64,000 nt of DNA from Lunularia cruciata. Its lineage: Eukaryota; Streptophyta; Marchantiopsida; Lunulariales; Lunulariaceae. The notes under the pieces are model-generated. The model made no database searches. It saw only the letters and a list, made by a program, of their open reading frames with translations, and had not been told where the DNA came from. This document shows positions 46,045 through 58,780 of this stretch, piece by piece. Within the stretch, counting starts at the first letter, position 1. Each line of letters starts with the position of its first letter. A program made the translations under genes and the position numbers. The stretch spans positions 30,084,333 through 30,148,332 of the forward strand of contig OX419756.1 in the NCBI GenBank assembly GCA_948567375.1, given 5' to 3'.

Positions 46045-46743
46045 TGTAACACCCATTTGTGCATGTGTGTGGTATTGTGATATTTAGCTTGGTATTACAA
46101 GTACTTAAGAGATATTATTTATATAGAGATAAAGGATGGTTCTTTATTATTCATGGTTAGCTAAAGTTAGTCATAGCTAAGATAGAGGAGACCTTACTTT
46201 AGAGGACGTAAAAAAGATGAGAACCACTATTTTGGATTTTAGTGTGTTGACTTGGTATTATTCCTAGGTGTTTGGCTTTGAGGAAAGAGTTGAGAACTCT
46301 TGGGCCCGCAAGCCTTTTTGTTTTGGATTCTTCTTTAGTCCAAGGAAAGCCCGTGTGAAGGAATCCTTGACTTAGTGGTTGGGTCAATATAAGATCACAT
46401 GCTAGTGGAATATACCCATGTGAATGGATATTCCTTTCTACTTTTTGACTTGACTTGACTTGACTTTTAGTCTAGTAACTTGAGTTACTATGGTAATTAG
46501 TAACTTTGGTACATAACTATTTCACAAGTATATAAACAAGGGGTGAGGAAGTACTCATCATCCTTTCATTTGCAACTATCTCTCTCTCTCATTGATTTCT
46601 CTAGTGAGCATATGTCTTGAGTCTTGGAGTGTTAGCCTTGGAGGAGTATGATGGAGTTGGGGTTCATTGTCTTCTTAGTCCATGGTGTGCTACCATAATA
46701 GCCATCAGAGGTTCATCCTGAGTGAGAGACAGGCCGGCTCACA
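46045..46743 (+). repeat. A3 5' LTR (699 bp)
   Basis: TGTAACACCC to GGCTCACA, with TATATAAA near 46530. The PBS TGGTTCCGTTGCCGAGA follows at 46748. Confidence 0.93.
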
Positions 46744-47517
46744 TTTTTGGTTCCGTTGCCGAGATCTCTCTAGAAGGCAAGATAATGTTCCGCGTTCAAT
46801 TCTACATTAGGCAAAAGGAGGCTATGAGAGCTCACTTGGAGAGAACATAGGAGAAGAGAGGGCTGAACTTGTGTTAGAGAACCAAGATCCATTTGTATAC
46901 CCTGTAGTTCATTATGATGTCTTTGAAGTGATTTTGTACATCTTATACACATGAGAGGATTTGGAGAGATTGTGTGAGGTTGATTGCAGATTTTGGGGAT
47001 TAAGGTGATTTTGGGCAAAATCTCAAGTTTGAGATCTGAACTTGAAATTTCTCCACATGATAGCTTGGGTTATCATCTAGTTATCACACTTAAAAGTATT
47101 GTAAGAGCTATTATGCGCATTGGGCTAGAATTTTTGAAAGTTGATAGGGGAAACTACTCCCGCAATTGCATGCTCTCTAGAAAATTGTAGAGTCTACCAT
47201 TTCTTTACTTTTTTGTGGATTGTATTAAAAATTTCCAAGAAACTTCAGTCTGTTATATCCTACTTGCTGACACAAAAATTAGAAAGAGATCATTCTTGAA
47301 TAGGGAGAAATGAGTTTTGAAGTGAGGGGGGTGGTTTTCAGACCAAATCTGAAATATGTGTGCTGAATAGAAAGATGTCAGAGGACTGTCATGTACAAGT
47401 TGAAAGATTTGAGTGAAATTGTGAGAAATGGTCAATTCTGTAGAGTGGAGATCTCATGCATGAGGAGTTTGAGAGTAAAAAAAAGCATGTTTGAGTGTTT
47501 AGATTCATCTTGGGAAC

Positions 47518-47991
47518 ATGGAGAGTCATCAAGAGTGGAAATTGAGACTATGCAAGGTACCCCAAGGGTTTGAGGTGATTGGAGGAGTGGATTTGAGGAA
47601 AAGAGAGTTTACAATAGAATTTGAAGAGAGTGTTGAGAGGATCCAAAAACCTACACCACTTGGAGGAAAGAGGGAGTCTAAGTCCTTTCTATGTGGAGAG
47701 AAGGGACACAAGGCAAGTTCATGTCCATTGACCTTTGAGAGCAAGACACTGAGGGAAAGGAGACTCTTACTTGACTTGGGTTTGCATGTTGGACCTTCTT
47801 CACCAAGATTGGGAGGGAGAAAATCAAAGACCAAAGAGTTGTGTGAGGGTTGTGGAGTGGAAGGACTTCCAAAAGGACATGAGTGTAGTGGAGTAAAAGC
47901 ACTTTTGGAGACTTTGGTGAAGGATCTTGGAGAGATTTTTAGTACAACGACAGAAATACTACCACCTTCATCAGCTAGTTCTCAAGATTAG
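47518..47991 (+). CDS. ORF0, zinc-knuckle leader protein, intact frame in A3
   Basis: This is the only copy with a real ATG (47518) and no stop over all 157 codons; it begins MESHQEWKLRLCKVPQGFE. The first Cys of the CX2CX4HX4C knuckle is Ser here (SFLCGEKGHKASSC), so the finger is probably damaged although the frame is open. The second cluster reads CEGCGVEGLPKGHEC. An in-frame TGA 24 bases upstream limits the start. It ends TAG 47989-47991, 229 bases before gag. Family not recognised. Confidence 0.6.
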   Translation: MESHQEWKLRLCKVPQGFEVIGGVDLRKREFTIEFEESVERIQKPTPLGGKRESKSFLCGEKGHKASSCPLTFESKTLRERRLLLDLGLHVGPSSPRLGGRKSKTKELCEGCGVEGLPKGHECSGVKALLETLVKDLGEIFSTTTEILPPSSASSQD

Positions 47992-48220
47992 TGATGGAGA
48001 TAATCTTTCAACTTATGGATAAACTATCCATGAGAGTTAGATTAATATGCACTCTAGGATTTGATGTTGCAATAGAAATCTAAGACCAACCTGAACCTTT
48101 TGTGTTCCCTAGGGTGGATTATTCTCAAATGGTATTAATCATATACATAGTCTATTAGTTATAGAGTGAGAGAAAGAAAAGAAAAAAATTTGAGAGAAAA
48201 GAAAGATAGTGAGGATTAAG

Positions 48221-51200
48221 ATAGGGAAGCTTCTGGTTTTCTTTGGCAAGGATGGAGAAGATGTGGGGGCCTTTGTGAGAGACTTCAAGAGAGCTTGCAT
48301 AGGAAACAATGAGAGGAGGACAAATGAGTGGGCCTCATTATTACCAGATTTCTTTGAGGATGCAGCACTTACATGGTATGAGTCAGAGAGAGAGGAGAGA
48401 TGGGCAAGAAGAGTCTTGGGAGCCTTTGACTTCAACACTCATTGAGAACTTTCTTCCTGATGAGAGTTATGAGAGATTGATGAGTGAGATTACCTTTCTC
48501 AAGCAAGGAGATGGAGAGAAAGTGAGAGTCTATGTGGAAAGAGTGGAAAAGTTAGAGTTCAGATTTTGCATAATGTTGAGGAAGGGTGGGGATGATAAGG
48601 AGACTACTATGATTGGCATAGGGGCCATGGTCACCAAGAATTTTGTGGGAGGGTTGAGACCACAAATTAGAAGCAAGGTGAGATATGAGAAACCTTCTTC
48701 CAAGGTTGAAGCTATCAAAATTGCAATTCGTATGGAGGAGAGTTTGGAAGGGGATGAGAGTGATTTGGTGGTGAAGGAGGTTGTGCATCCTCCTCAAGGC
48801 TACAAGTATGGAGGAACTTCTGATACTTTGTTGGAAAGGGTTTCACCACAAGTATTAGTTGCTCCAGTTCTTGCACCTCCACCAAAAGATCCACTTCAAA
48901 CCATCACAGAACAACTTGCGGATCTCAAGATCAATGTGGTGCAACTATGGGAGAAGAGAGAGGTGGGTCAGAATGTACAGAGAGAGCCTAGGAGTCATAG
49001 AAACTATCCATATAGAGGAGGCCAACCAGCCAATAATTTCAATGATAGAAATTGTTTTGGTTGTGGAGGAAGAGGCCATATCCAAAGGAATTGCCCAAAT
49101 TCCACTTACCATGGAGGAAGGGGTTACAAGGGGAGCCAATAGAGGGAGAGAGGGAGGTAGTGAAACCCAAGTGGCTCCTAATCCAAACAAAGGTAAGGGG
49201 ATAGCATCCATAGATGTGGTGGAGAGCAAGCATGAGAAGGGAGAGTGCTCAAACTCCAAGGGTCTTAATTTGGAGCTTTTGGCACAAGAGAAGAAGAGAG
49301 CTCGTTTTGCAGAGGATGTTCACTCTTCTCAAGGATTTACTCCAAGCAAAGATACTCCTATGTCTACAAGGAACACTCGCACCTCAACGCCATCAACAAC
49401 AAAGACTCCAAGGAAGAAGTTGGGGATAGAAGATTTCTTGATTTCAAAGCAACAATGGAACTACAATGTCTTGGAGGATGTTGGTAGTCACAAGGCTAAC
49501 ATCACAATGTGCCAATTGATTCCTTTGAACCCTACCTTGAGAAAGGAGCTTAGAGGTGGTTTGAGTTCTACAAGGAGCAAGAGGAAGAAGAAGGTAAAAG
49601 CTCTAGTATCAATGGGGGTGGTAGATGCCAAGCCATCACCATGGGAGGCTTGTGAATATGCCTCCAAAATTGATGTGAGAGTGAATGGTCACAACATCAA
49701 GGATGTACTTGTTGATGGAGGATCAGCAGTAAATGCTATGTCAAAAAGGTTGATGAAGAAGTTGGGTATGATACCCTCAAGACTTTCAACATTTGTGGTG
49801 AGCATGGCAAACAAGCAACAAGTTTGACCAATAAGGGTGATGGATAAAGTGGTAGTTTCAATTATGGGAGTTGAAAATCTCACGACTTTCCAAGTCTTGA
49901 AGGATTCAAGCTATGACTTGCTTCTTGGGAGGCCATGGTTGAGAGCAGCATGCACAATTGATCGATGGCACAAAAGGTACTTGAGGATTGGACCATCAAA
50001 CCATAGAGTCACAGTTCATATGACTAACACCACCAACACTTCACATTCAGATACACCATCTTTTGATTATTGGGAATCAGATTCTGAAGAAGGAGCTTCA
50101 GGTGTGGACACAAGCATGGAAGAGGAGACTTCCACGGAGGAGGAGGATGAATCTGAATCTGATTCAGATGTGTATCCTTTGTGTGCTATGGATTTTGCAC
50201 CTAAGCCAAAGGTTTTGAAGGACCCAGATAAATCACCATTGACACTTGAGGAGGTAGAGACAAGGTTAGCTACCCTTAAGTATGGCCCAAATGTTACCAA
50301 GGAGGAGAAGGTGATATTTGAGGAGATTTTCCGCAAGTTCATCCATGTTTTTGCTTTCAGTTACAAGGATTTGAAGGAAGTCACCTTGGAGGAGCACAAG
50401 ATAGAGGTGGAGTCACATGCAAGACCAATCCGCCAAAAGCAACGTTACATTAGTCCACCAATATCTTTGGTTGTGAAGGAGGAGATTGATAAGCTCAAGG
50501 AGGCTGGATTTATCTTTGAGGTAGAGAATTCAGAATGGGTGTCTCCAATTGTCATTGTGAAGAAAAAGAATGGTAAGCTTTGGGTATGTGTGGATTATAA
50601 GAAGCTCAATGTTGTTACCAAGAAGGATTACTACCCATTTTCATTCATTGATTAGATCTTGGAAGAGGTTGCAGGTCATGAGAGGTACAGTTTTGGAGAT
50701 GGTTATAGTGGATATAACCAAATCAAGATTGCACCAAAGCATCAACAACTCACCACGTTCACCACACCTTGGGGAACTTACACTTTCAAGGTCATGCCTT
50801 TTGGGCTTTGCAATGCTCTAGCCACATTCCACCGGTTCATGAACAAGGTATTTGAACATTTCATTGGGAAGTTTGTGAGAAACTTCATTCATGACTTTTG
50901 TGTCTATGGGAGCAAGGAAGAGCACTTTGAGCACCTAATCAAGGTCTTGCAACGCTTGGATGAGGCAAATGCATCACTCAACCCAAAGAAGTGCATTTTT
51001 GGATGTGAAGAAGGTCTAATTTTGGGGCACATCATCTCCAAGGATGGAATAGCAGTTGATCCTGAGAAGGTGAGGAAAATCTCAGACCTTCCATTCCCTT
51101 CAAGCTTGCCAAAGTTACGCCAATTCTTGGGGATGGTTGGGTACTATAGGAGGTTCATCTTCTCATTTTCCAACAAGGCTTATGCATTGACCATCTACAT

Positions 51201-52522
51201 GAAGAAGGGTGTAGATTACATGGTGATTTTGGAAGACAAGGAGGCTCTCAAAGCTTTTGAGGAGCTCAAGCAATCCCTTGTTGTAGCTCCAATTCTTGCT
51301 AAACCTGATTGGAGTAAGCCTTTCATCCTCTACACTAATGCTTCTAATGTAGCTATAGGATGCACTCTTAGTCAATTAGACCAAGATAAGCATGATCATC
51401 CAATAGCTTATGCTAGTAGGCAGATGGTTTCAGCAGAGAAGAACTACTCTGTCATGGAGAGAGAAGGGTTGGCAGTGATCTTTGGTCTCAAGAAGTTTAG
51501 ACACTACTTGATTGGAGGGAAAGCCACCATTGTCATGGATCACAAGGTTTTAAAGTACATCTTCAACAAGACTAATGTTGAAGGAAGACTAGCAAGGTGG
51601 ATGATACTCTTGTCTAAGTATGACTACACCATTGAGGATAGGCCAAATAAGAAACATGCAAATGCTAATTTGTTATCTAGAGACTATGATCATGATGAAG
51701 ATGAACCAATGGATGATTCCTTCCTGGATGAGGAGCTCATGGCAGTCTAAGTCACTCAAGAGGTTCCGATGGAGTACAAGGAGATTGTGGATTTTATGAC
51801 AAGAGGTAACTATCCAAAAGGGATGCATGCTAGGGAGAGGAAGGCACTTGCAGCAAGATGTAAACTTTACACAATGGTGGAGGATATTCTTTTTCACCAA
51901 GGAGCAGATGGTCTACTTTGAAGAGCAGGGAGTAAGGAAGAGTCTATCCTACTTATAAAGGAGTTTCATGAAGGTTTAGTGTGTGGAGGACACTTTGCAG
52001 GAGAGGTGACTGCTTTCAAGATTTTAGATGCAAGTTGCCATTGGAGAGGGATTTTCAAGGATTGTCTTGATTATTGCAAAACTTGTCATGTTTTTGCTAG
52101 AAATTCTACATCCACTCCACCACTTAGATCAATTCTATTGCTAGGACCTTTTGAGAACTAGGGAATTGATTTTGTAGGTCCTCTCAATAGAACCCCAAGG
52201 AACAATCGGTACATTGTGGTAGTTATTGATTACCTTACTAAGTGGGTTGAGGCTAGACCATTGAGGAACAAAAATGAAGATAATGTTGGCAGATTTCTAT
52301 ATGAACTCAATATCACTAGGTTTGGATGCCCTTTGGAGTTAGTTTGTGATAGAGGAGGAGAGTTTACAAGAAGCATTACTACAGTCATGCTATGACATTT
52401 CTCTATCACACATAGAGTAACTACATCCTATAAGCCAAATTCCAATGGCTTGGCAGAGAGAACCAATCTGACCTTGTGTATGATGTTGGCCAAAGATACA
52501 AAAATGGAGGGGGCTAAACATT
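48221..52522 (+). pseudogene. A3 gag-pol up to the first B LTR insertion
   Basis: The gag start is ATA instead of ATG (48221). A deletion near 48388 shifts the frame, and TAG near 49140 follows the knuckle CFGCGGRGHIQRNC (49063-49104). Protease VDGGSAVNAMS is near 49711; TGA at 49825-49827 is in the same place as in A1. RT has a TAG at 50653-50655 and the catalytic box is changed from FIDDF to FIHDF (near 50886), so RT is inactive. RNase H reads YTNASNVAIG near 51333, with Asp replaced by Asn. A stop lies near 51748, and integrase stops include TGA at 52393-52395, the one shared with A1 and A4. The frame ends at the insertion. Confidence 0.86.
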
Positions 52523-55268
52523 TGTGGTGCCCACATTTTTTGTTTTTTTTTGTTTATTAGGATTTGAGGGAAGAAGTAAACATGGAAAGCTGAATTGTGG
52601 AAGAAGGAATGGATGGAAGTGACTTCGGAGGAAATCCAAAGAAGTCAAGATCAGATCTGATGATGGAGGTACTCAAGAGAGGGGTACAACAAAAGAAGTC
52701 CAAAGAGCATCATCTTTGGATTGGAAAGTGCAGGCGATACAAAGACCGTCTAACAACCTTGGTATGTGGCAAGAAAGTACACTTCAAGAAATGGCGGAGG
52801 CAAAAGAAGCATGTCTTGACAGTGACAGGACAGCAACATGCAGAAGAGGGGAAGTTGACTTTGAAATCAACTGAAGAATGATTGCAATTCAGGGTAATAT
52901 AAAATTGCAATTGTGCAAGGACAAGTTGAATATGCCAAGTAAATTTCCAATTCCTCTAAGTAGTTGTCTTGCAGTAATGCGTGTCAAGAAGCCAATTGAG
53001 AGTGCAATTTTCCAAAATCCAAAAGGGGTTAGAGTGTCTCGTCTAGGAGAAGGCATAGTCTTTTAGTGCCAAAGAACAAGAGAGCAAATCATGGCAAAGA
53101 AGGTCACAAATGCTCTAGCAGTGCGAAGTTTTGCAATTCATAGGTTAGATGTTGTAGCCAAAATCAAAGTCTTGAATAGACTTTGTATTACATTTTTTGC
53201 ATGGAACTAGAATTTTAGTTTCCGAGGAGTGATGGTAGAGATAGCTGCTAATAATTGTGAGGAAGGCCCTAAAGTCAAAAGGAAGAGAGGCAATCTGGCT
53301 CGGATCGACAATCAGATTGGAGGTTAGTGTTGGGGAAGGAAGCAAGAGAACTGACGGGGATCACCTTCTATCAGAAGTGTGATGCTTCAGAAGAAATGGC
53401 GGAGATCTGAAATTTGTTCTTTGCTCCGAGAACAACAAATGGTTACAAGGTGGAGTCCTATCGGGACCTGATTAGATAAAGTATTGTGGGGACAATTATG
53501 GCCATGTTCAAACCAGAACGGATGACTTACGTGAACATGCAACAAGTGGTCTTCTTCCACCAGATGTTTGCAGGAGAGTTGTGAGTCAAGAGAGAAGGAA
53601 CTGCAGAAGCAAGCTGAGGAATTGAAGGAGCATACAATGTTGCTAAGAAAAATGAAAGAGGAAGTCAGTGATGTGCGCATCGAGAATATTCATTTGAAGG
53701 TGACGGCAGCAATAATGGAGCAGGATTTGGACAGCTTGAAGAAGAGTGCAGCCAAGAAGGATCAAGCATGGCAGAGAGAGTTAGCAATCATGCATGAAGA
53801 AGAAGAAAGATTGCACAAGCTGGTACAAAGTGCTGAGTAACAAAGTTCACAGTATGCGGAGGAGAAGAAGATGCTCGCTGCTGAGTACAAAGATGAGTTG
53901 AAGATGTACTGTGAAGAGCTGAAGGCAGATCGATCTCAAGGGTATGAGTCGGAATCAGTAGGAGAAGTGGTAGGAAAGTTGCAAGCAATCTTGAGCATGG
54001 AGGCTGAAGGGAGATTGGAAGAAGAACGTCTACATGAGCTAAAGTTGCTCGTACAGGAAACTTGGAAGAGAAGAGCTAAAGACGTAGATATGAACACTTT
54101 GTTGATACGATTAAGGGAGTGAGTAGATAGGAAAATGTTAGAAGTAGGAGACAATGTAAGTCTCAGATTGGATTTAGTTAAAATAGAGTTAAAGAGAATT
54201 AAGAGTAGTGTGACAGCGGAGAGGAAGTCCAATGTTGCAAAAGTTGGAATACAGGTGTCATTGGACTTGTTATTTGACACATTAGAGAAGAGTGAGTTAG
54301 GAGATAAGGAAGTTGATAGATTACCCATGAGCTCAATTGTAGATTGTAGTGAAGAAGTAGTAGAAGTAGTGAAGGATTTGTTAGAATCAGACATACCCGA
54401 AGAAGGAGAAGTGATAGGAAGATCATTGGGTTTGAAAGCTGATGATGAGGTAGACATCGGATCGGGGTAGTAACAGTTTTGAGATATGAAGAGGTAGATA
54501 TGAGGAGATGGATTGTCAGTTTGGATCTGCAGGTAGGAAGAGATGTTAGGAAGCAGTGCATAAGTAGGAAGAACTGCGGTTTGCTTCAGTATTTAAGGAG
54601 AGCATTCGCAGTACTATGTTGTTTAGTATTCAAATTTATGAAGATAGATAAAGCAAATTGTTGTTTTCAATGCTTGTTGCTTGAGCTTAATTCCGATTGT
54701 CAATTTTGTGTTTTTGTTTGTGAGTGTGTGGAGAATTTCAAAGTGCAGGTCAATGTGTTTGTGGATGTTGGATTCCACAGCCTTGATCTTCATTTTGTGT
54801 GTTTGATCCTGAGTGAAGTACATTGGAGCAATGCCTTGATAGATTTGAGAGGAATTGTAGTGTTGGTAGTATTTTACATTTGTGAGTGCAGCACAAAGTT
54901 GATGTGAAGCAATTTCAATCAAGGAAGTTGTGCCTTCAATGGAGGGGTCTAACACAAATCTGAGGCAAAATCGTTCTTTGCAGTGAAGTGCCATCTTTGG
55001 GAGAATCTGAATCATCACAATCAAGAGTTGTTTGGACAGAGTTTGCCATGTTGTGATTATGTGTGGGTGTATTTGTGACGAGTTGTCAAGATTGTAGCTT
55101 GTTACTCTTTCCTAGGTGTAGTTGCTACCTAAGAGACTAAAGATGCAACCAAGAAGAACTACATGTTATTTTTTGACTTTGTATTTGACTAATTTTGAAT
55201 CGTATCTTTGCGGGAATGAACTTTACTTACTTGATTACCGCAAAAGTGATATTTGCCGGGTTGTCATA
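52523..55268 (+). repeat. Solo LTR of family B in A3 integrase (2746 bp)
   Basis: Starts TGTGGTGCCCACA at 52523 and ends GGGTTGTCATA at 55268 (CA changed to TA). TSD ACATT at 52518-52522 and ACATC at 55269-55273; the uninterrupted A1 sequence has ACATC. TATTTAAG lies at 54590-54597. Confidence 0.92.
52932..54470 (+). pseudogene. U3 ORF with internal deletion (LTR 52523-55268)
   Basis: ATG at 52932 (MPSKFPIPLSS) to TAG at 54468-54470, 120 nt before the TATA box. N-terminal domain: VAKIKVLNRLCITFFAW near 53155-53205, then a frame change, and KPERMTYVNMQQVVFFHQMFAGE near 53510-53575. The acidic middle region is missing: the frame jumps to the coiled coil (LQKQAEELKEHTMLLRKMKE, 53590-53840). The C-terminal part is well kept, with LHELKLLVQETWKRRAKD, SLDLLFDTLEKSE and the end DDEVDIGSG. 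Confidence 0.65.
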
Positions 55269-55782
55269 ACATCATTGGGACAAGAAGATTCATGCAGTTT
55301 TGTGGGAGTATAGGACAACCATGAAGACTTCCACCGGATATTCTCCATTTCAATTGGTATATGGGATTGAGTCTACCTTACCTATTCACTTTGATCTTCC
55401 TACCTTCCAAAGCATTCATAGGAGATTAAAGAAAGCACAAGGAGGTGATGCAGAGAAGTCAATGAAGGATCAACTCATGGAGTTGGAAGAGGCAAGAGCA
55501 GTTGCTATGGTTTGAGTGGAGCAAGCCCAAAGGAAACAAAAGGAGAGCTATGAGAAGAAGCAAGGCAAGAAGAAGGTGGAGCTTTTCAAAGAAGGTGATT
55601 GGGTAATGTTGTTTGATTCCATTCGATTCAATAGAGTGCAAAAGAAGTTTTTGCCTAAGTACTTTGGACCTTTTATAGTGGAGAAAGTGTGGGGCAATTG
55701 CACCTATGATCTCAAGGAGTTGTGAGGAAGACACTTTGATAGGATTAACCATGATAAGTTGAAGATGTACCATAGAAGGTAG
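55269..55782 (+). pseudogene. A3 integrase C-terminal part
   Basis: It resumes after the B LTR: KIHAVLWEYRTTMKTSTGYSP, IESTLPIHFDLPTF and KYFGPFIVEKVWG. TGA near 55513 (CGA in A1) and TGA near 55723 interrupt it. It ends TAG 55780-55782, and TGGGGGTAAA (PPT) follows at 55821-55830. Confidence 0.84.
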
Positions 55783-56261
55783 AGAGACCTTCACTTTGAG
55801 GACAAAGTGAAAACTTAGTCTGGGGGTAAATGTAACACCCATTTGTGCATGTATGTGGTATTGTGATATTTAGCTTGGTATTACAAGTACTTAAGAGATA
55901 TTATTTATATAGAGATAAAGGATGGTTCTTTATTAGTCATGGTTAGCTAAATTTAGTCATAGCTAAGATAGAGGGGACTTTACTTTAGAGGAAGTAGAAA
56001 AGATGAGCACCACTATTTTGGATTTTAGGTTGTTGACTTGGTATTATTCCTAGGTGTTTGGCTTTGAGGAAAGAGTTGAGAACTCTTTGGCCCGCAAGCC
56101 TTTTTGTTTTGGATTCTTCTTTAGTCCAAGGATAGCCCATGTGAAGGAATCCTTGACTTAGTGGTTGGGTCAAGATAAGGTCACATGCTAGTGGAACATG
56201 CACATATGAATAGATATTCCTTTCTACTTTTTGACTTTACTTGACTTTTAGTCTAGTAACT

Positions 56262-58780
56262 TGTGGTGCACACATTTTTTGTTTTTTTTCAAATTTTAGG
56301 AGAAGAAGTGTATAGAGAAGTCGGATTGCGCCTATATGGTCAAAGAAGGTGAAGAAAAGAGTCTTCAAGATGAAACCCGAGGTAACGTGACTTTGGGTCA
56401 TAAGGCAAAGTACTCGGAAATGCCCTGTCAGCATACAACCCAAAGTAAATTGTCTTTGTATTGGGGGGAGCTCAACCCAAGGCAAAGTATGGTGGTAATC
56501 GAGTCGGAGGACGAAGACTCAGAAGAAGATGCCGAGCTAAAAACTGAAGACTTGGAACATGAGGAGGAGCCTGAGCTAACGCTGCGGAGTGGAGATACAA
56601 GTAGCGATAGTGATGAAGGGGGAAACATGACCTCAGCACCAGCAGCTGATGACTACAAAGAAGCAGTGCCAGCCAAGATGGAAGCCAAAGACAACACACA
56701 GTTGGAAGACAAAGTAATTGTGCCCAAAGAAAAGAAGATCGCAGTACAACGAGGAGTTTGCTCAAGACGTAAGGCGAAGTGTGAAGAGGGGCCGAGTAAA
56801 GCAAAGGAAGAGGTAGGAGAAAGCTCGGGAAGTGAGGCTTTGATTCCGATAAAAGACTGCAGAGGAGAAGGTGAGTATTGGGTGAAGAAGGGGTAAGGAA
56901 GGAGATTTCTATGCAGGAAGAAGTAGTTGCAAGAGATGGAGTGGAGTATCTGAGGGAGGTGGTGTGCCCATTGTTGGTGAAATTGGAGCACAGGAAGAAG
57001 GAGATGTAGTCAACTTGTCTAGAGGTAAAGACTGTATTGCAGGTATTAGTGCAATTAGAAGAAGAGAACTCGGAGTTGAAGAAGAGTATAACCCAAGGTG
57101 AGGAGGAAAGAGAAGTACTGCGAGCGGAGGCAGTATAGAGAAGTCAGGTAATCAAAGACCTGAAGAGAGAAGTAAGTTATCTAGAGGATCTTGTGAAGAA
57201 GAGTGACATAGCAAGGGAGAGACAAGTAGTGGAGTATGAAATCTTGAAACAGTAGTTTGCTGATTCAAGAGTAGAAGTAATCCATGTTATGGCGAGAGTA
57301 GCAGCAAAGGATCAAGAGCTCAATAGAGTTACTTTGTAGTCAGGAAGAGAAGGTTGTTCAGAAGGAAAAGGAGAAGGAGACGGTGAAAGTTGAGTTCAAA
57401 GAGGAGTTGGCAATGTACAAGGAGGACTGGCTTGCAGATTGAGAGCGGGAGAGAAAAATAAGATTGGAGCCAGTGAAGGAGATAGTCCTCAAGATGAACG
57501 CAATGTTGAGTACATAGGCCAGCATTCAAATTGAAGAGACGAGACTACATGAGTTGAAGTTGTTAGTGCAGGAGATGAGGCAAAGACAGGCAAAAGACAC
57601 TGATTTGAATGCCTTGTTGATTAAGTTAAGAACTCATGTAGACAGGAAGATATTAGAAGTAGAAGACAACATTTCAATTAGATTAGACTTAGTGAAAATA
57701 GAGATAGAAAAGCTTTGGAAGGATGTTAGAGCAAAACCCGATGTAGATAACATAGGAGTACAAATGTCTTTGGAATTACTAGTGGAGACATTAGAGAAGA
57801 GTGGATGAGGAGATGAGGAGTTAGATAGATTACCCACTAGTGGAATTTCATATCAGGAAAAAGAATTGCTGGATCTGGTAGAAGAAGTAGAAGATGTGAA
57901 ACCCGAGGATAGAGTAGTAAGAAGTAAATTTACTTTGGGTTTGGGTTTGAAAGCCGATGACGAAGTAGACATTGGATCGGAGTAGTAACAGATTTGAGAT
58001 TTGAAGAGGCAGATATGAAGAGGTGCATTGTCATTTCAGATCTGCAGGTTTGTAGAGTTGTTAGGAAGAAATACATTAGGAAGATAAATATCAATTGCTT
58101 CACTATTTAAGAGTGGCATTCACATTATTATGTTGTTCAGTGCTCATTATTTTTGAGAATAGATAAAGCGAAGTGCTATGAAGTAGTGCTTGTCACTTGA
58201 GCTTGATTCCAAGTATCAGCTTTGCAATTGTATTTGTGAGTGTGTGAAGAAATTTGAAGTGCAAGTCAGTGTGCTTGTTGGATGTTGGATTCCATAGCCT
58301 TGATCTTCATTTTGTGTGTTTGATCCTAAGTGAAGTGCAATTGGAGCAATGCCTTGATAGATCTGAGAGGAATTGTAGTGTTGGTAGTATTTTGCATTTG
58401 TGAGTGTAGTGCAAGGTTGATGTGAAGCAATTTTGATCAAGGAAGTTGTGCCTTCAATGGACGGGTGGAACACAATTCTGAGGCGAAGTCATTTTGCAGT
58501 GAAGTGCCGTTTTTGGGAGAGCCTGAATCATCACAATCAAGATTGTTTGGAAAGATTTGTTGGTGTTGTGATAAAGGAGTGCTAATTTGTGACAAGACTG
58601 CAAATCAGTGCTTGTTACTCTCTTCTAGGTGTGGTTTCTACCTGAGAGATTAAAGATGCAACCAAGAAGAACTGAAATTGTTACTTTGCTTTGTATTTGA
58701 CCAATTCTGACTTGTATCTTTGCGGTAACAAACTTTACTTACCTGATTACCGCAAAAGTGATATTTACCGGGTTGTCACA
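56262..58780 (+). repeat. Solo LTR of family B in the A3 3' LTR (2519 bp)
   Basis: Starts TGTGGTGCACACA at 56262 and ends GGGTTGTCACA at 58780. A perfect TSD, TAACT, lies at 56257-56261 and 58781-58785. TATTTAAG is at 58104-58111. Confidence 0.94.
56336..57985 (+). pseudogene. U3 ORF lacking its N-terminal domain (LTR 56262-58780)
   Basis: An open run of 187 codons (56336-56896) joins the region before the ORF start directly to the acidic part (VVIESEDEDSEEDAELKTED). Compared with 62244 onward, about 1.2 kb between two AACCC(A/G)AGGC repeats is missing. KKIAVQRGVCSRRKAK, a basic patch, follows. The coiled coil (LVQLEEENSELKK near 57045) and the C-terminal part (VDRKILEVEDNISIRLDLVKI) are interrupted by a few stops. 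It ends DDEVDIGSE, TAG 57983-57985, 119 nt before TATTTAAG. Confidence 0.65.
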
